DNA from: Blautia schinkii DSM 10518
GTDB lineage: Bacteria; Bacillota; Clostridia; Lachnospirales; Lachnospiraceae
Direction of reading: 5' to 3'
Assembly: GCA_000702025.1 (NCBI GenBank)
Contig: JNKJ01000009.1
Location: 124,001-188,000 of the forward strand
DNA: 64,000 bases
Shown: positions 42,334 through 53,385 of the stretch, one piece after another
How positions within the stretch are numbered: the stretch's first letter is position 1
Layout: every line of letters begins with the position of its first letter
Translations under genes and position numbers: made by a program
Notes under the pieces: generated by a model
What the model was told of the DNA's origin: nothing
Seen by the model: only the letters and a program-made list of their open reading frames with translations
Database searches by the model: none

Positions 42334-42372
42334 AAAAAGAGCCGTTCACTTTTAAGGTAACCGGCTCTTTTT
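42334..42372 (+). terminator. Terminator closing the two-component/secreted unit
   Basis: AAAAAGAGCCG pairs with CGGCTCTTTTT; T-rich on both strands. Confidence 0.85.
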
Positions 42373-42431
42373 ACTGCTCTCATCATGGGTTGATGCTGCT
42401 ATTTTACACGCTTTCTCCGTAGTTTATGAAT

Positions 42432-43523
42432 TTATTCCTCTAGTAAATACACATCCGTGTAGAATACTCCTTTGCTTTCGCCTTCCTCGTGGCTGGCCAC
42501 GTAGATGTCGATGCAGTTCGTCTTAATTGCTCCGCCGCAGTCCTCTGCAATATAAATCTGTCCGTTGATAACGACCTTGGAGCCATATGGTATCTGGGTG
42601 GGGTCTACTGCAATCGTCTTGTTGGTCGTGGCTGTGACTCCGGTGGAGGTGATGCCGTTAGCCCACGGGCCGCAGCAGATGCTGCACGGGCAGTAGTGGG
42701 TGATACGGAAATTTCCAAGCGGCTTAAGTACAGCCTCAGAGGAAACGGAAATCGGCGTGCCTATCTGGACTCCAGTTACACCGTTGCTGTCCCCTGTGGT
42801 GGCGGTTACTCCGTCCAGCGCTTCGGCGAAGACGCCCTTACCCTCGCTCTTGCTCAAAACTCCGGCCACTGGCTTTTCGCTGGTGGTAGTTTGTGCTTTT
42901 GCCACTTCTTTGACATTCTCCTGGCCTTTCAGTACGTTGGTAGGAATGTACCCCACCTGTTCAGTTCCTGCCTCGTCCTGGTAGAGAATCCTGCTCCAGA
43001 TGGCATTGATCGTGCCGGTACGGGTCACTTCATCCTCCTCAAGCACCTCTCCTACTATCTGTCCGTCTTTTCGTCCGGGATAGTCGAGAATATCACAATC
43101 CTTCGCAACCTTGACGGTATCAGTGAATTTCTCCATCTGCGACTCATCGCTTAGAATGCTGTTTTTCACATATCCGATAATCTTGCGCTCGCCTTTTTTC
43201 TTAAAGGTGACCTTGCTCCAGCCATTGTCGCACACGGCCACACGCTGCAGCTTGGTCCCAAGAAGAACCTTGCGCAGTTTCTTTCCCTTTTTACCTGGCT
43301 TGGAGCGAATGACGGCATCTTTAGTTGTGACATATACGATGTCCGCCTTAGCTACCGCCTGTACGGTCTTACCCGCGCCATTGTCAAGGACAAAGCCAAA
43401 GGGCAGCTTATTATCCTGTTTATATGTATTGATCGTCGCTTCATAATTAAGAACATCAGCCGATACGACTGATGGAAATAAGAGTGCTGAACATAGTAGT
43501 ACTATTAGAAAACTTTTCCTCAT
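42432..43523 (-). CDS. Secreted SH3-3D domain protein (RpfB/YocH-like)
   Basis: The 363-residue protein has a signal peptide (MRKSFLIVLLCSALLFPSVVSA), two bacterial SH3-like repeats (about 50-115 and 120-190), a linker, and a C-terminal 3D domain (ITHYCPCSICCGPWANGITSTG, VDPTQIPYGSKVVI and DCGGAIKTNCIDIYV with its three aspartates). 3D domains belong to lytic-transglycosylase-type wall enzymes such as MltA and YocH. The start follows GAGGAGAT; a longer frame from 43592 lacks a signal peptide. It is divergent from a lysozyme-like gene, so this is a small wall-remodelling cluster. Confidence 0.87.
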   Translation of the reverse strand: MRKSFLIVLLCSALLFPSVVSADVLNYEATINTYKQDNKLPFGFVLDNGAGKTVQAVAKADIVYVTTKDAVIRSKPGKKGKKLRKVLLGTKLQRVAVCDNGWSKVTFKKKGERKIIGYVKNSILSDESQMEKFTDTVKVAKDCDILDYPGRKDGQIVGEVLEEDEVTRTGTINAIWSRILYQDEAGTEQVGYIPTNVLKGQENVKEVAKAQTTTSEKPVAGVLSKSEGKGVFAEALDGVTATTGDSNGVTGVQIGTPISVSSEAVLKPLGNFRITHYCPCSICCGPWANGITSTGVTATTNKTIAVDPTQIPYGSKVVINGQIYIAEDCGGAIKTNCIDIYVASHEEGESKGVFYTDVYLLEE

Positions 43524-43643
43524 AGGTTTATCTCCTCTTTCGGATTTCTTCGGGTCATAGCTTATCATAGCACATACATCTGTATTTTGCAATTTTGGCG
43601 CGCCTGTTTACTTTTTTTTAAGAATTATAAACTGTCTCAAGGG

Positions 43644-43672
43644 TTTTCAAATCACCCCTCACAGGTTACAAT
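43644..43672 (+). promoter_or_regulatory. Putative promoter of the lysozyme-like gene, close to its start codon
   Basis: TTTTCA (43644-43649) and TACAAT (43667-43672) are 17 bases apart. The -10 box ends six bases before the ATG at 43679, so the transcript would begin at or near the start codon. Confidence 0.5.
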
Positions 43673-43678
43673 AGGGCT

Positions 43679-44371
43679 ATGAAAAAGAGAAAGCATTTAA
43701 ATCACAATCTTACAAGAGAACAGCGGCGCGCGTTCCGGGAGGCGCAGGTGCGGCGGCAGAAAAAACTGCTGTTGGGTCTTTGCGGCGCTTTTGTCATATT
43801 GGCTGTATGGCTTCTGATCAGCCTCATTCCCCGCCGGGAGGATAAGATGCATATTAATGCGGCTTGCGAGGGCTATCGTCCGCAGGTGGAGGAGGTGGCG
43901 GCCAGATTCGGCATGTCTGATTATGTGGACTTGATTCTTGCGCTGATGATGCAGGAGAGTTCCGGAAAAGGACCTGATGTCATGCAGGCGGCTGAGGGCG
44001 CTTATAATACGCTTTATCCGCAGGTGCCTAATGGGATTACGGATACGGCTTATTCGATTGAATGTGGCATTCAGGAGCTGAAATATGCCATGGATAAGGC
44101 TGGAGTGGAGAGTCCTACGGATATGGAAGGGATTAAGCTTGCTTTGCAGGCATATAATTTCGGGGCTGATTCGTATTTCTCTTACCTGGAGCAAAATGGT
44201 CACAGTGTTTGGACGCAGCAGAGTGCTGAGGCGTTTGCGCAGATGGCAAGCGGGGGACAACAGCGCAGTGAGGATAATCCGCTGCGGGATCCGGCTGGGC
44301 CTTGGGATTATGGGGACCAGAGGTATCCGGAGCATGTGCTGCGGTATTATCATCCGGATGGGGTGGAATGA
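43679..44371 (+). CDS. Lysozyme-like (CwlT/GH23-type) membrane-anchored wall hydrolase
   Basis: The 230-residue protein has a cytosolic Lys/Arg-rich N-terminus, one membrane helix (about 30-50) and an extracellular lysozyme-fold domain. The catalytic glutamate is in MMQESSGKGPDVMQ, followed by the conserved SIECGIQELKYAM and LALQAYNFGADSYF of the CwlT/T4-like lysozyme group. It cuts glycan strands of peptidoglycan. The nearest good ribosome site is missing (only AGGG, two bases from the ATG), so the start may be leaderless. It is divergent from the 3D-domain gene. Confidence 0.83.
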   Translation: MKKRKHLNHNLTREQRRAFREAQVRRQKKLLLGLCGAFVILAVWLLISLIPRREDKMHINAACEGYRPQVEEVAARFGMSDYVDLILALMMQESSGKGPDVMQAAEGAYNTLYPQVPNGITDTAYSIECGIQELKYAMDKAGVESPTDMEGIKLALQAYNFGADSYFSYLEQNGHSVWTQQSAEAFAQMASGGQQRSEDNPLRDPAGPWDYGDQRYPEHVLRYYHPDGVE

Positions 44372-44456
44372 AAAAGAAAAAGGAAGCGGGAAGTTATTAA
44401 AGCAAATTACTTTTAGCACCAACGACAAATTTTTTAAAAAAATTTCAAAAAAGGGT

Positions 44457-44485
44457 TTGACAAACTGGTTTATTTATAGTAGAAT
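44457..44485 (+). promoter_or_regulatory. Promoter of tRNA-Gly
   Basis: TTGACA (44457-44462) and TAGAAT (44480-44485) with 17-base spacing. Confidence 0.9.
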
Positions 44486-44528
44486 ACATCTTGTCGCTGA
44501 GGTAAACACCTCGGGAATTAAGACAAAT

Positions 44529-44601
44529 GCGATAGTGGCGTAGTTGGTAACGCGCGACCTTGCCAAGGTCGAGACCGCGGGTTCGAGCCCCGTCTATCGC
44601 T
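44529..44601 (+). tRNA. tRNA-Gly (GCC)
   Basis: Acceptor GCGATAG/CTATCGC, D-arm GCG/CGC, anticodon stem CGACC/GGTCG around TTGCCAA (anticodon GCC), T-arm CGGG TTCGAGC CCCG, discriminator T. CCA is not encoded. Confidence 0.95.
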
Positions 44602-44605
44602 CTTG

Positions 44606-44636
44606 AAAAGCTTCTGTAGAGTGCAGGAGCTTTTTT
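44606..44636 (+). terminator. Terminator after tRNA-Gly
   Basis: AAAGCTTCTG and CAGGAGCTTT arms, followed by TTTTG. Confidence 0.85.
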
Positions 44637-44667
44637 GTATTATAAAATAATTAATAGGAGGGATTTT

Positions 44668-45426
44668 ATGAAAAAGAGAAAGAAGCTTTTACTGGCACTG
44701 ACACTTGTGGCGGCCCTGTTTATCCAAAGCTTTAGCTTTGTACAGGCAGCTTCAAAACCTACGGTACCGAAAATGACCTATGTCACGCAGACAGGCTCTA
44801 ATAAGCTCACTGTAAGCTGGAACTATCAGGGTTATAATTATGGTTACCAGCTATGGCGGTCCACCTCTAAAAATGGTAAATATACGCGGATAAAGACGTT
44901 GCAGAGAGGTGAATCCTGTTATACAAACAAAGGTCTTAAAAACGGAACTGTATACTATTATAAGGTACGTGCATTTTTCAAAGACAGTGCAGGTAATCGG
45001 ACTTACAGTAAATTTTCTAATATTAAAAGTAATCGTCCTGCCGCAAACAGTGAAGGAAAGTCAAAGCTTGGCACATACCGCTATAAATATAATCCACCCT
45101 ATACAGGGGGCTATTATTGGGTAACCATATCAGCATACTCAAAAACCTCAGTTACCTTCGAGGTCGGCTATATCGGCAGAAATGGTTCACCGTTATATGT
45201 AACAAAGCCTGTTACCGCAAAGCTTAATGGTAATACGTGTCGCTTTACCTGGGAAGATTCATGGGCAAATAAAGGTAATGGAACATTGGTTCTGAAATCA
45301 AAAGCGGTTACAATTACAATGAAGCCCACCCATTTATCAAGCTGGAACCGTTCCACCCTTGCACGTGATAATTTTACTATCAAATGGACCAATGGTAATA
45401 CAATGCTATCTAATGCATTTGCATAA
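44668..45426 (+). CDS. Secreted fibronectin type III domain protein
   Basis: The 252-residue protein has a signal peptide (MKKRKKLLLALTLVAALFIQ.. cut near VQA-ASKP) and one FN3 domain (residues 27-125: WNYQGYNYGYQLWRSTSKNG, SCYTNKGLKNGTVYYYKVRAF). The rest (GTYRYKYNPPYTGGYYW, SVTFEVGYIGRNG) is beta-rich and unrecognised. It is probably exported, perhaps as a wall or adhesion factor. GGAGG lies six bases before the ATG at 44668. Codon use is AT-rich. It stands alone between tRNA-Gly and a strong terminator. Confidence 0.82.
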   Translation: MKKRKKLLLALTLVAALFIQSFSFVQAASKPTVPKMTYVTQTGSNKLTVSWNYQGYNYGYQLWRSTSKNGKYTRIKTLQRGESCYTNKGLKNGTVYYYKVRAFFKDSAGNRTYSKFSNIKSNRPAANSEGKSKLGTYRYKYNPPYTGGYYWVTISAYSKTSVTFEVGYIGRNGSPLYVTKPVTAKLNGNTCRFTWEDSWANKGNGTLVLKSKAVTITMKPTHLSSWNRSTLARDNFTIKWTNGNTMLSNAFA

Positions 45427-45484
45427 TTGCCCCAATAAATAAAGTACCAGATATTAAACTATCTGCTAAAAGCCCGTTGCACAA

Positions 45485-45531
45485 AAAACAGCCCCACAGA
45501 CGCCGTCTCAGCGTGTCTGTGGGGCTGTTTT
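45485..45531. terminator. Strong bidirectional terminator
   Basis: AAACAGCCCCACAGACGC and GCGTGTCTGTGGGGCTGTTT form a long stem with T-rich ends on both strands. It separates the FN3 protein (+) and the AICAR formyltransferase (-). Confidence 0.92.
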
Positions 45532-45542
45532 ATTTATTGTTA

Positions 45543-46727
45543 TTAGTGATGGAATAAGCGGATTCCTGTGAATGCCATGACCATATCGTATTTATTGCAG
45601 GTGGCGATCACAGCGTCGTCGCGTACGGAGCCGCCTGGCTCTGCGATGTATTTGACGCCGCTCTTGTGGGCGCGTTCAATATTATCGCTGAATGGGAAGA
45701 AAGCGTCGGAGCCTAATGTTACGCCGCTCATGTTGTCAAGCCATGCGCGTTTTTCCTCGCGGGTGAAAACCTCTGGTTTTTCGGTGAAGATATTTTCCCA
45801 GGCATCGTCTGCCAGTACATCCATGTATTCCTCGCCGATATATACATCAATGGCATTGTCACGCTCTGCACGGGTGATGGTGTCCTTGAAGGGCAGGTTC
45901 AGGACCTTGGGGCACTGACGCAGGAACCAATTGTCCGCTTTCTGTCCTGCCAGACGTGTGCAGTGTACACGGGACTGCTGGCCAGCACCTACGCCGATAG
46001 CCTGTCCGTCTTTTACAAAGCATACTGAGTTGGACTGGGTGTATTTAAGCACGATCAGAGAAATCTTCATATCTCTCTTTGCTTCCTCGGAAAGCTCTTT
46101 GTTTTCTGTTACGATATTGGAAATGAGTGCATCATCAATGGCAAGCTCCTGGCGTCCCTGTTCGAAGGTCACGCCGTAAACCTCCTTATGCTCCAGTGGA
46201 GCGGGCACATAATCCGGGTCAATCTCAATTACGTTGTAGTTTCCTTTTTTCTTCTGGCTGAGAATCTCAAGGGCCTCCTCTGTATATCCGGGGGCAATCA
46301 CGCCGTCGGAAACCTCACGTTTGATTAGCAGGGCTGTATCTTTGTCGCAAACGTCGGAAAGAGAAATGAAATCTCCGAAGGAGGACATACGGTCCGCTCC
46401 TCTGGCTCTGGCGTACGCACATGCAATCGGGGAAAAATTCTTCCAGTCCATATCATCTACCCAGTAGATTTTTGCCAAAGTTTCATTGAGCGGCAGGCCA
46501 ACGGAAGCGCCTGCGGGGGAAACATGCTTAAAGGATGTGGCTGCCGGCAGCCCGGTAGCATTTTTTAAGTCGCGCACAAGCTGCCAGCCGTTAAATGCAT
46601 CCAGGAAGTTGATGTATCCAGGTTTGCCGCTGTGCACCTTGATGGGTAGCTCCCCGCCGTCGGCAAGGTAAATCTTAGATGGTTTCTGGTTTGGGTTACA
46701 TCCATATTTCAATAATAATTCTTTCAT
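45543..46727 (-). CDS. Stand-alone AICAR formyltransferase (PurH C-terminal type)
   Basis: The 394-residue protein matches the formyltransferase half of PurH: KHVSPAGASVGLPLN (equivalent to KHANPCG in the usual enzyme), SFGDFISLSDVCDKDTA, YTQSNSVCFVKDGQAIGVGAGQQSRVHC and SDAFFPFSDNIERA. It transfers a formyl group from 10-formyl-THF to AICAR. No IMP cyclohydrolase domain is attached; a PurO-type cyclohydrolase lies upstream behind the ZTP riboswitch. GGAGG precedes the ATG. Confidence 0.92.
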   Translation of the reverse strand: MKELLLKYGCNPNQKPSKIYLADGGELPIKVHSGKPGYINFLDAFNGWQLVRDLKNATGLPAATSFKHVSPAGASVGLPLNETLAKIYWVDDMDWKNFSPIACAYARARGADRMSSFGDFISLSDVCDKDTALLIKREVSDGVIAPGYTEEALEILSQKKKGNYNVIEIDPDYVPAPLEHKEVYGVTFEQGRQELAIDDALISNIVTENKELSEEAKRDMKISLIVLKYTQSNSVCFVKDGQAIGVGAGQQSRVHCTRLAGQKADNWFLRQCPKVLNLPFKDTITRAERDNAIDVYIGEEYMDVLADDAWENIFTEKPEVFTREEKRAWLDNMSGVTLGSDAFFPFSDNIERAHKSGVKYIAEPGGSVRDDAVIATCNKYDMVMAFTGIRLFHH

Positions 46728-46746
46728 AATTCAACCTCCATTTTCT

Positions 46747-46827
46747 TGTCCCGGTATTGTTATTCCGGTATTATTATTCCGGTATTGTTATTCCGCTATT
46801 ATTATTCCGGTATTATTATTCCGGCAC
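46747..46827. repeat. 15-bp tandem repeat between the two purine genes
   Basis: About six copies of a CCGGTATTATTATT unit, with variants (GTTATT, CGCTATT), lie between the formyltransferase start and the cyclohydrolase stop. The number could change by slippage. Confidence 0.85.
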
Positions 46828-46866
46828 GCTTCATGCATAACATACATAGCTTACGCACATATCCCA

Positions 46867-47580
46867 TTACTGGTTCTTATTCATAATCTTTGTCTCATAG
46901 GTTCCTGTCGCAATATCAATATATCTCACAAACAGAGAAACCTTGTTATCCTCGTTCAGGCTGTTCCAGAGCTGCTCTGTAAAGGTATCCATATCATCGG
47001 GAATCGCTACCAGCTTGGGCTCTCCCTCGAAGCTTGGAAGGGGATTTCCGTCGCATTTGTAGGTGTGGATGAAATGTCCCTCTCCTGCTGCCGCGTTTTC
47101 GTATGCAAAGGTGTAACGGCTGCATGAATCCGGGTTTCCGTTATTGCTCTTTAAGATGGACATCGCATAATTGAATTTTCCGTTCTCCACATGAAGTACA
47201 CCGGAGATACGCGGGGTATAGTTTGGCGCGTCCGGCTCAAACTCTCTGCATCTTAAGCTCTGTTCAAAAGTAAGCTGTTTGTCCAGACCTTCATAAATCG
47301 TATCGGTCTGGTCGCCGTTAGTTACAATCGTCTTGTTTCCCAGCACACGTACCGGCGCGTAGATGATCAGGCTCGGGTCCGTAAGCTTGGATGGGTCAAA
47401 GGCCTGGGTCCTGATTCCTGCCCCTTCCTCCACAAATACACGGTTTCTGCTGTTTTCGCTTCTTCCCATGATGAAATAAGCGGTCACTGCCTTTGTTCCG
47501 TCTGCGGAACGTCCGATCACGATTCCTCTTCCCGGATAGGAATTCTCTTTCAGTTCTTTTTCCAGTGATAACATCTCCAT
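46867..47580 (-). CDS. IMP cyclohydrolase, PurO/archaeal type
   Basis: The 237-residue protein opens SYPGRGIVIGRSADGTKAV and shows YFIMGRSENSRNRVF, IIYAPVRVLGNKTIVTNGDQTDTIY and PNYTPRISGVLHVENGKFNY, the profile of the PurO-type IMP cyclohydrolases first defined in archaea and also present in some Clostridia. It closes the ring of FAICAR to IMP. The start at 47578-47580 follows GGAGAG; a longer frame from 47664 is rejected. It is the first gene after the ZTP riboswitch and precedes AICAR formyltransferase. Confidence 0.85.
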   Translation of the reverse strand: MEMLSLEKELKENSYPGRGIVIGRSADGTKAVTAYFIMGRSENSRNRVFVEEGAGIRTQAFDPSKLTDPSLIIYAPVRVLGNKTIVTNGDQTDTIYEGLDKQLTFEQSLRCREFEPDAPNYTPRISGVLHVENGKFNYAMSILKSNNGNPDSCSRYTFAYENAAAGEGHFIHTYKCDGNPLPSFEGEPKLVAIPDDMDTFTEQLWNSLNEDNKVSLFVRYIDIATGTYETKIMNKNQ

Positions 47581-47733
47581 AATCTGCTCTCCTTTTCTTT
47601 TCGTGGGTTTTCCGTGTTCTTCGCCTGCGTTGGACCATATGCAGCTCAATTCGATTCTGCTCAATTATGGCTGGTATATGCTCAGGCAGACATTGACTTA
47701 TGATTCATTGTAGCAATATTGTGTAACAGGGAT

Positions 47734-47836
47734 AAAAAAACGCCTGGGAAGCCTTTTCTCCAGGCTGCCCAGGCGGTCGGCACAAATCTCTTACTGCACT
47801 CCCCGTAGGTACTCCTACTTCCGCCAGTCATGCAGT
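47734..47836 (-). promoter_or_regulatory. ZTP (pfl) riboswitch with overlapping terminator
   Basis: On the minus strand the aptamer begins ACTGCATGACTGGCGG, has a variable hairpin (GTAGGAGTACCTAC) and CGGGGAG, closes P1 with TGCAGT and then carries the conserved CCGACCGCCTGGGCAG. The pairing CGCCTGGG with CCCAGGCG followed by TTTTTTT uses the 3-prime part of the aptamer as one stem arm, so ligand binding would block termination. It precedes the IMP cyclohydrolase gene by about 150 bases. The ligand ZTP/ZMP reports low 10-formyl-THF. Confidence 0.93.
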
Positions 47837-47846
47837 CACTATTTGT

Positions 47847-47875
47847 ATAGTACAATACTTTTTTTGAATTTTCAA
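47847..47875 (-). promoter_or_regulatory. Promoter of the ZTP-riboswitch transcript
   Basis: On the minus strand TTGAAA (47870-47875) and TACTAT (47847-47852) are 17 bases apart and end just before the riboswitch. Confidence 0.85.
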
Positions 47876-48040
47876 GACATAAAATTATTTTTATCTACTG
47901 ATAATTTTTGTGCTGACAATTTTTGCTGGTACTGTTCACTCAGTGGCCAGAAGCGTGTTTCACAATGTACAAAATTTATACATGCTGCATAAGTTCGTGT
48001 GTCGTAGCCCTCGGGATTTCCGGTGCATGTACGGAGGAAC
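47876..48040. other. Intergenic stretch between amidase and purine promoter
   Basis: No gene or clear hairpin. It holds the downstream end of the amidase transcript and the region upstream of the ZTP promoter. Confidence 0.4.
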
Positions 48041-48892
48041 TTACTCCGCTTGCAGATTCTCCTGCAGCACATAGTCCTCCTGGATGCGGGCGGCAATATC
48101 GGATTTCATCTGGGCCCAGGCGTCCGGGTTTTCCACATAGTATTTGGGACAGTTCTTACCTGTCACATCGTAGTGGCGGATTACATCCTCCTCAGTGAGG
48201 CCGAAGCGGGTGCAGAGCCAGGCAGTAAGCTTGACCACAGAATCGTATGTGGCATCGTTAAACAGCCCTGTCTCGTCGGGATGACAGCATTCAATGGATA
48301 AGGTATCCACATTGCGCTCGTTGGTGGCGTAGGATATCTCAGCCGTAGGAATGCACTGGACAACTTCCCCATCCAGCCCTACTACAAAGTGACTGCTCAC
48401 CTTGGTCTGCTGGGTGAACGCCAGGTTTTCAAAATAATTGCGGTTGGCTATGGCACTGGCTCCCGGATTCGCGGTATAGTGGATGGCAATATGATCGATA
48501 CTGTCAATGGCTATCTGCGGCCGGGAATACTCATTGGGGGTGAGAAGCTCTACGTCAATATAAGGAGCACCCTCCTGCTGCCAGCGGACCGGGCCGCTGT
48601 CCTCCATGGCCTGAAGCTGTGCGCGCAGATTGAGGTCTCTCTCACGTGCCGCGCGCAATGCGGCGGCGGCGATGATGAGAATCACCAACAGCGCCAGCAG
48701 ACATCCTGCTAAAACATGGAGATTTCTCTGTCTGGCACGGCCTTTGTTTCTGCTGCCTAGTTTCCTGCCGGGCTTCCTGCTGCTTTTCCTGTGCTGGCCA
48801 GACCTTCCGCCGGACACGGGACGAGCCGACTTCACTCTCGGTGTCCTTACCTTTGTATTTTTCTTCCTGTTTGTTCCCTTCTTCTGTACCAT
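48041..48892 (-). CDS. Membrane-anchored Amidase_2-type peptidoglycan hydrolase
   Basis: The 283-residue protein has a cytosolic Arg/Lys-rich tail (1-57), one membrane helix (58-80) and an extracellular Amidase_2 (PGRP-like) domain: IDHIAIHYTANPGA (zinc His), SSHFVVGLDGEVVQCIPTAEISYATN, SIECCHPDETG, and VIRHYDVTGKNCPKYY (catalytic and zinc residues). It cuts the muramic acid-L-alanine bond. The ribosome site is weak. It lies between guaB and the purine switch and has no obvious partner. Confidence 0.87.
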   Translation of the reverse strand: MVQKKGTNRKKNTKVRTPRVKSARPVSGGRSGQHRKSSRKPGRKLGSRNKGRARQRNLHVLAGCLLALLVILIIAAAALRAARERDLNLRAQLQAMEDSGPVRWQQEGAPYIDVELLTPNEYSRPQIAIDSIDHIAIHYTANPGASAIANRNYFENLAFTQQTKVSSHFVVGLDGEVVQCIPTAEISYATNERNVDTLSIECCHPDETGLFNDATYDSVVKLTAWLCTRFGLTEEDVIRHYDVTGKNCPKYYVENPDAWAQMKSDIAARIQEDYVLQENLQAE

Positions 48893-48965
48893 AATCCCGC
48901 TTTATTCCCGCAGGCAACGAGCCGGGCGGACATGCAGACATGTCCGTATGGCAGCTGCAGGACGT

Positions 48966-50450
<1,485 letters not shown>

Positions 50451-50495
50451 TTAATTTGATTTTGTTCCCTAGTGTAACAAAAATGAGAATTTGTG

Positions 50496-50999
50496 TCAAT
50501 CCAAAAAAACTTTGCTCGGGGCTGAATTTTTCATTGCTTTTGCCAAAGCCTCGTCAGGCTCAATGATGATCTTACATGCTTCATTGCCGTCCCTGGTGAT
50601 AATGGCAAAGCGGTTATGTTCAGGATTCCCTGATGAATAGTCCAGAATCTTCATCTTCTGATTGCCGTTATAATAGTCCATCCTGTGGGATTTCACCGGC
50701 GCCATCAAATCTGCCTCTGCGAGATTCAGGCTCTTGATTCTCTTTCTCTTGGTCTTGGCATAAACCGCGTCAATGTCCATCTCACCGTTGACGAAGAGAT
50801 ACTCATACTCCACGTCGGTCTTTGGGGTGACAAAATAGGTTACCACGCCCAGTGCAATTGCCACGATCAGCAGTATCGGGGTCACAAAAAGTCCGGCAAG
50901 TACGAAAAGTACTGTCAGGGCAATGAGACCGTATTTAATAATGCTGTCTTTTGCCGTTTTCTCTTTTTTTACCAGTAATTCAGAATATAAATCGCTCAT
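50496..50999 (-). CDS. DUF6106 family membrane protein
   Basis: The 167-residue protein has two membrane helices close together (about 24-62: YGLIALTVLFVLAGLF, ILLIVAIALGVVTYFV) and a soluble C-terminal half (DVEYEYLFVNGEMDIDAVYAKTKRKRIKSLNL). The pattern matches DUF6106, a family of uncharacterised Lachnospiraceae-type membrane proteins. GGAGAGG precedes the ATG. It lies between guaB and groEL with no obvious partner. Confidence 0.72.
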   Translation of the reverse strand: MSDLYSELLVKKEKTAKDSIIKYGLIALTVLFVLAGLFVTPILLIVAIALGVVTYFVTPKTDVEYEYLFVNGEMDIDAVYAKTKRKRIKSLNLAEADLMAPVKSHRMDYYNGNQKMKILDYSSGNPEHNRFAIITRDGNEACKIIIEPDEALAKAMKNSAPSKVFLD

Positions 51000-51081
51000 A
51001 TCGTCCTCTCCTTGTATTTCCTCACACTCCCTTTAAACAGAGCGCCGCTCCTTTACGAGCGTTTTCATAAGTATAGCACAA

Positions 51082-51114
51082 AACGGAACCAGCGTCTATG
51101 ACGCCGGTCCCGTT
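51082..51114 (-). terminator. Terminator after groEL
   Basis: AACGG-ACC-GCGTC arms with GACGC-GGT-CCGTT; followed on the minus strand by TTTTGTG. Confidence 0.8.
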
Positions 51115-51160
51115 AATTTATGAAATTTATATGACTTTAGGTCTATTTCGGCAGGCCTTT

Positions 51161-52789
<1,629 letters not shown>

Positions 52790-52823
52790 TCAGTCCTCCT
52801 GTTCTATTATGAAGTTAAGTTTT

Positions 52824-53108
52824 CTATTTAACTACTGCTAAAATATCGCTCTGTCTAACAATGATATACTCGTCGCCGTCTAATTTTACTTCTGTGCCGG
52901 CGTATTTGGAATAGATAACTTTATCGCCTTCGGCAACTTCCATCTTTACTTCCTTGCCGTCAACTACTCCGCCAGGTCCTACTGCGATAACTTCTGCCTG
53001 CTGCGGTTTTTCCTGAGCCTGTCCCGGGAGTACGATTCCGGATTTTGTTGTTTCTTCTGCTTCTAACTGTTTTAATACAACTCTGTCGCATAATGGTACT
53101 AATTTCAT
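52824..53108 (-). CDS. groES: Co-chaperonin GroES
   Basis: The 94-residue protein is GroES: opening [33 protein letters not shown], the mobile loop, and [36 protein letters not shown]. It forms the lid of GroEL. AAGGAGG precedes the ATG; CIRCE lies about 40 bases upstream. Confidence 0.98.
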   Translation of the reverse strand: MKLVPLCDRVVLKQLEAEETTKSGIVLPGQAQEKPQQAEVIAVGPGGVVDGKEVKMEVAEGDKVIYSKYAGTEVKLDGDEYIIVRQSDILAVVK

Positions 53109-53149
53109 GATCTATGTTCCTCCTTTATTTTTAAAAGCTTTTCGATTAC

Positions 53150-53174
53150 TAGCACTCATTTAGGTCGAGTGCTA
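53150..53174 (-). promoter_or_regulatory. CIRCE operator (HrcA site) of groESL
   Basis: TAGCACTC, nine bases (ATTTAGGTC) and GAGTGCTA form the CIRCE inverted repeat. It lies between the promoter and the groES ribosome site. HrcA is expected to bind; hrcA is not in this window. Confidence 0.95.
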
Positions 53175-53186
53175 ATCACTGACCTT

Positions 53187-53215
53187 ATATTATTGAATTC
53201 CTTTGTTTTCTGCAA
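53187..53215 (-). promoter_or_regulatory. Promoter of groESL
   Basis: On the minus strand TTGCAG (53210-53215) and TAATAT (53187-53192) are 17 bases apart, just upstream of CIRCE. Confidence 0.85.
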
Positions 53216-53319
53216 CTCTTTTCAGGAAGATATTTCTAAGTATATTCTGTTTTTTTCTCTTTTATACAGCCTTATTCTCTTGTTTTCTCACTTTCTTATT
53301 TTTCATAAAATATTTGCAA

Positions 53320-53355
53320 AAAGAAAACCGCCTCTTGCATCTCTCTGCAAGAGGC
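53320..53355 (-). terminator. Terminator after codY
   Basis: GCCTCTTGCA and TGCAAGAGGC pair perfectly around a six-base loop; on the minus strand TTTTCTTTTT follows. Confidence 0.92.
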
Positions 53356-53385
53356 AGTATCTGCTGTCCATATTATATGCCGTGT

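Noticed and set aside
43697..44428. 243-residue frame antisense to the lysozyme gene
   Set aside because: It is the shadow of the lysozyme-like frame; amino-acid composition is unnatural (high Ile, Arg, Leu, no domain).
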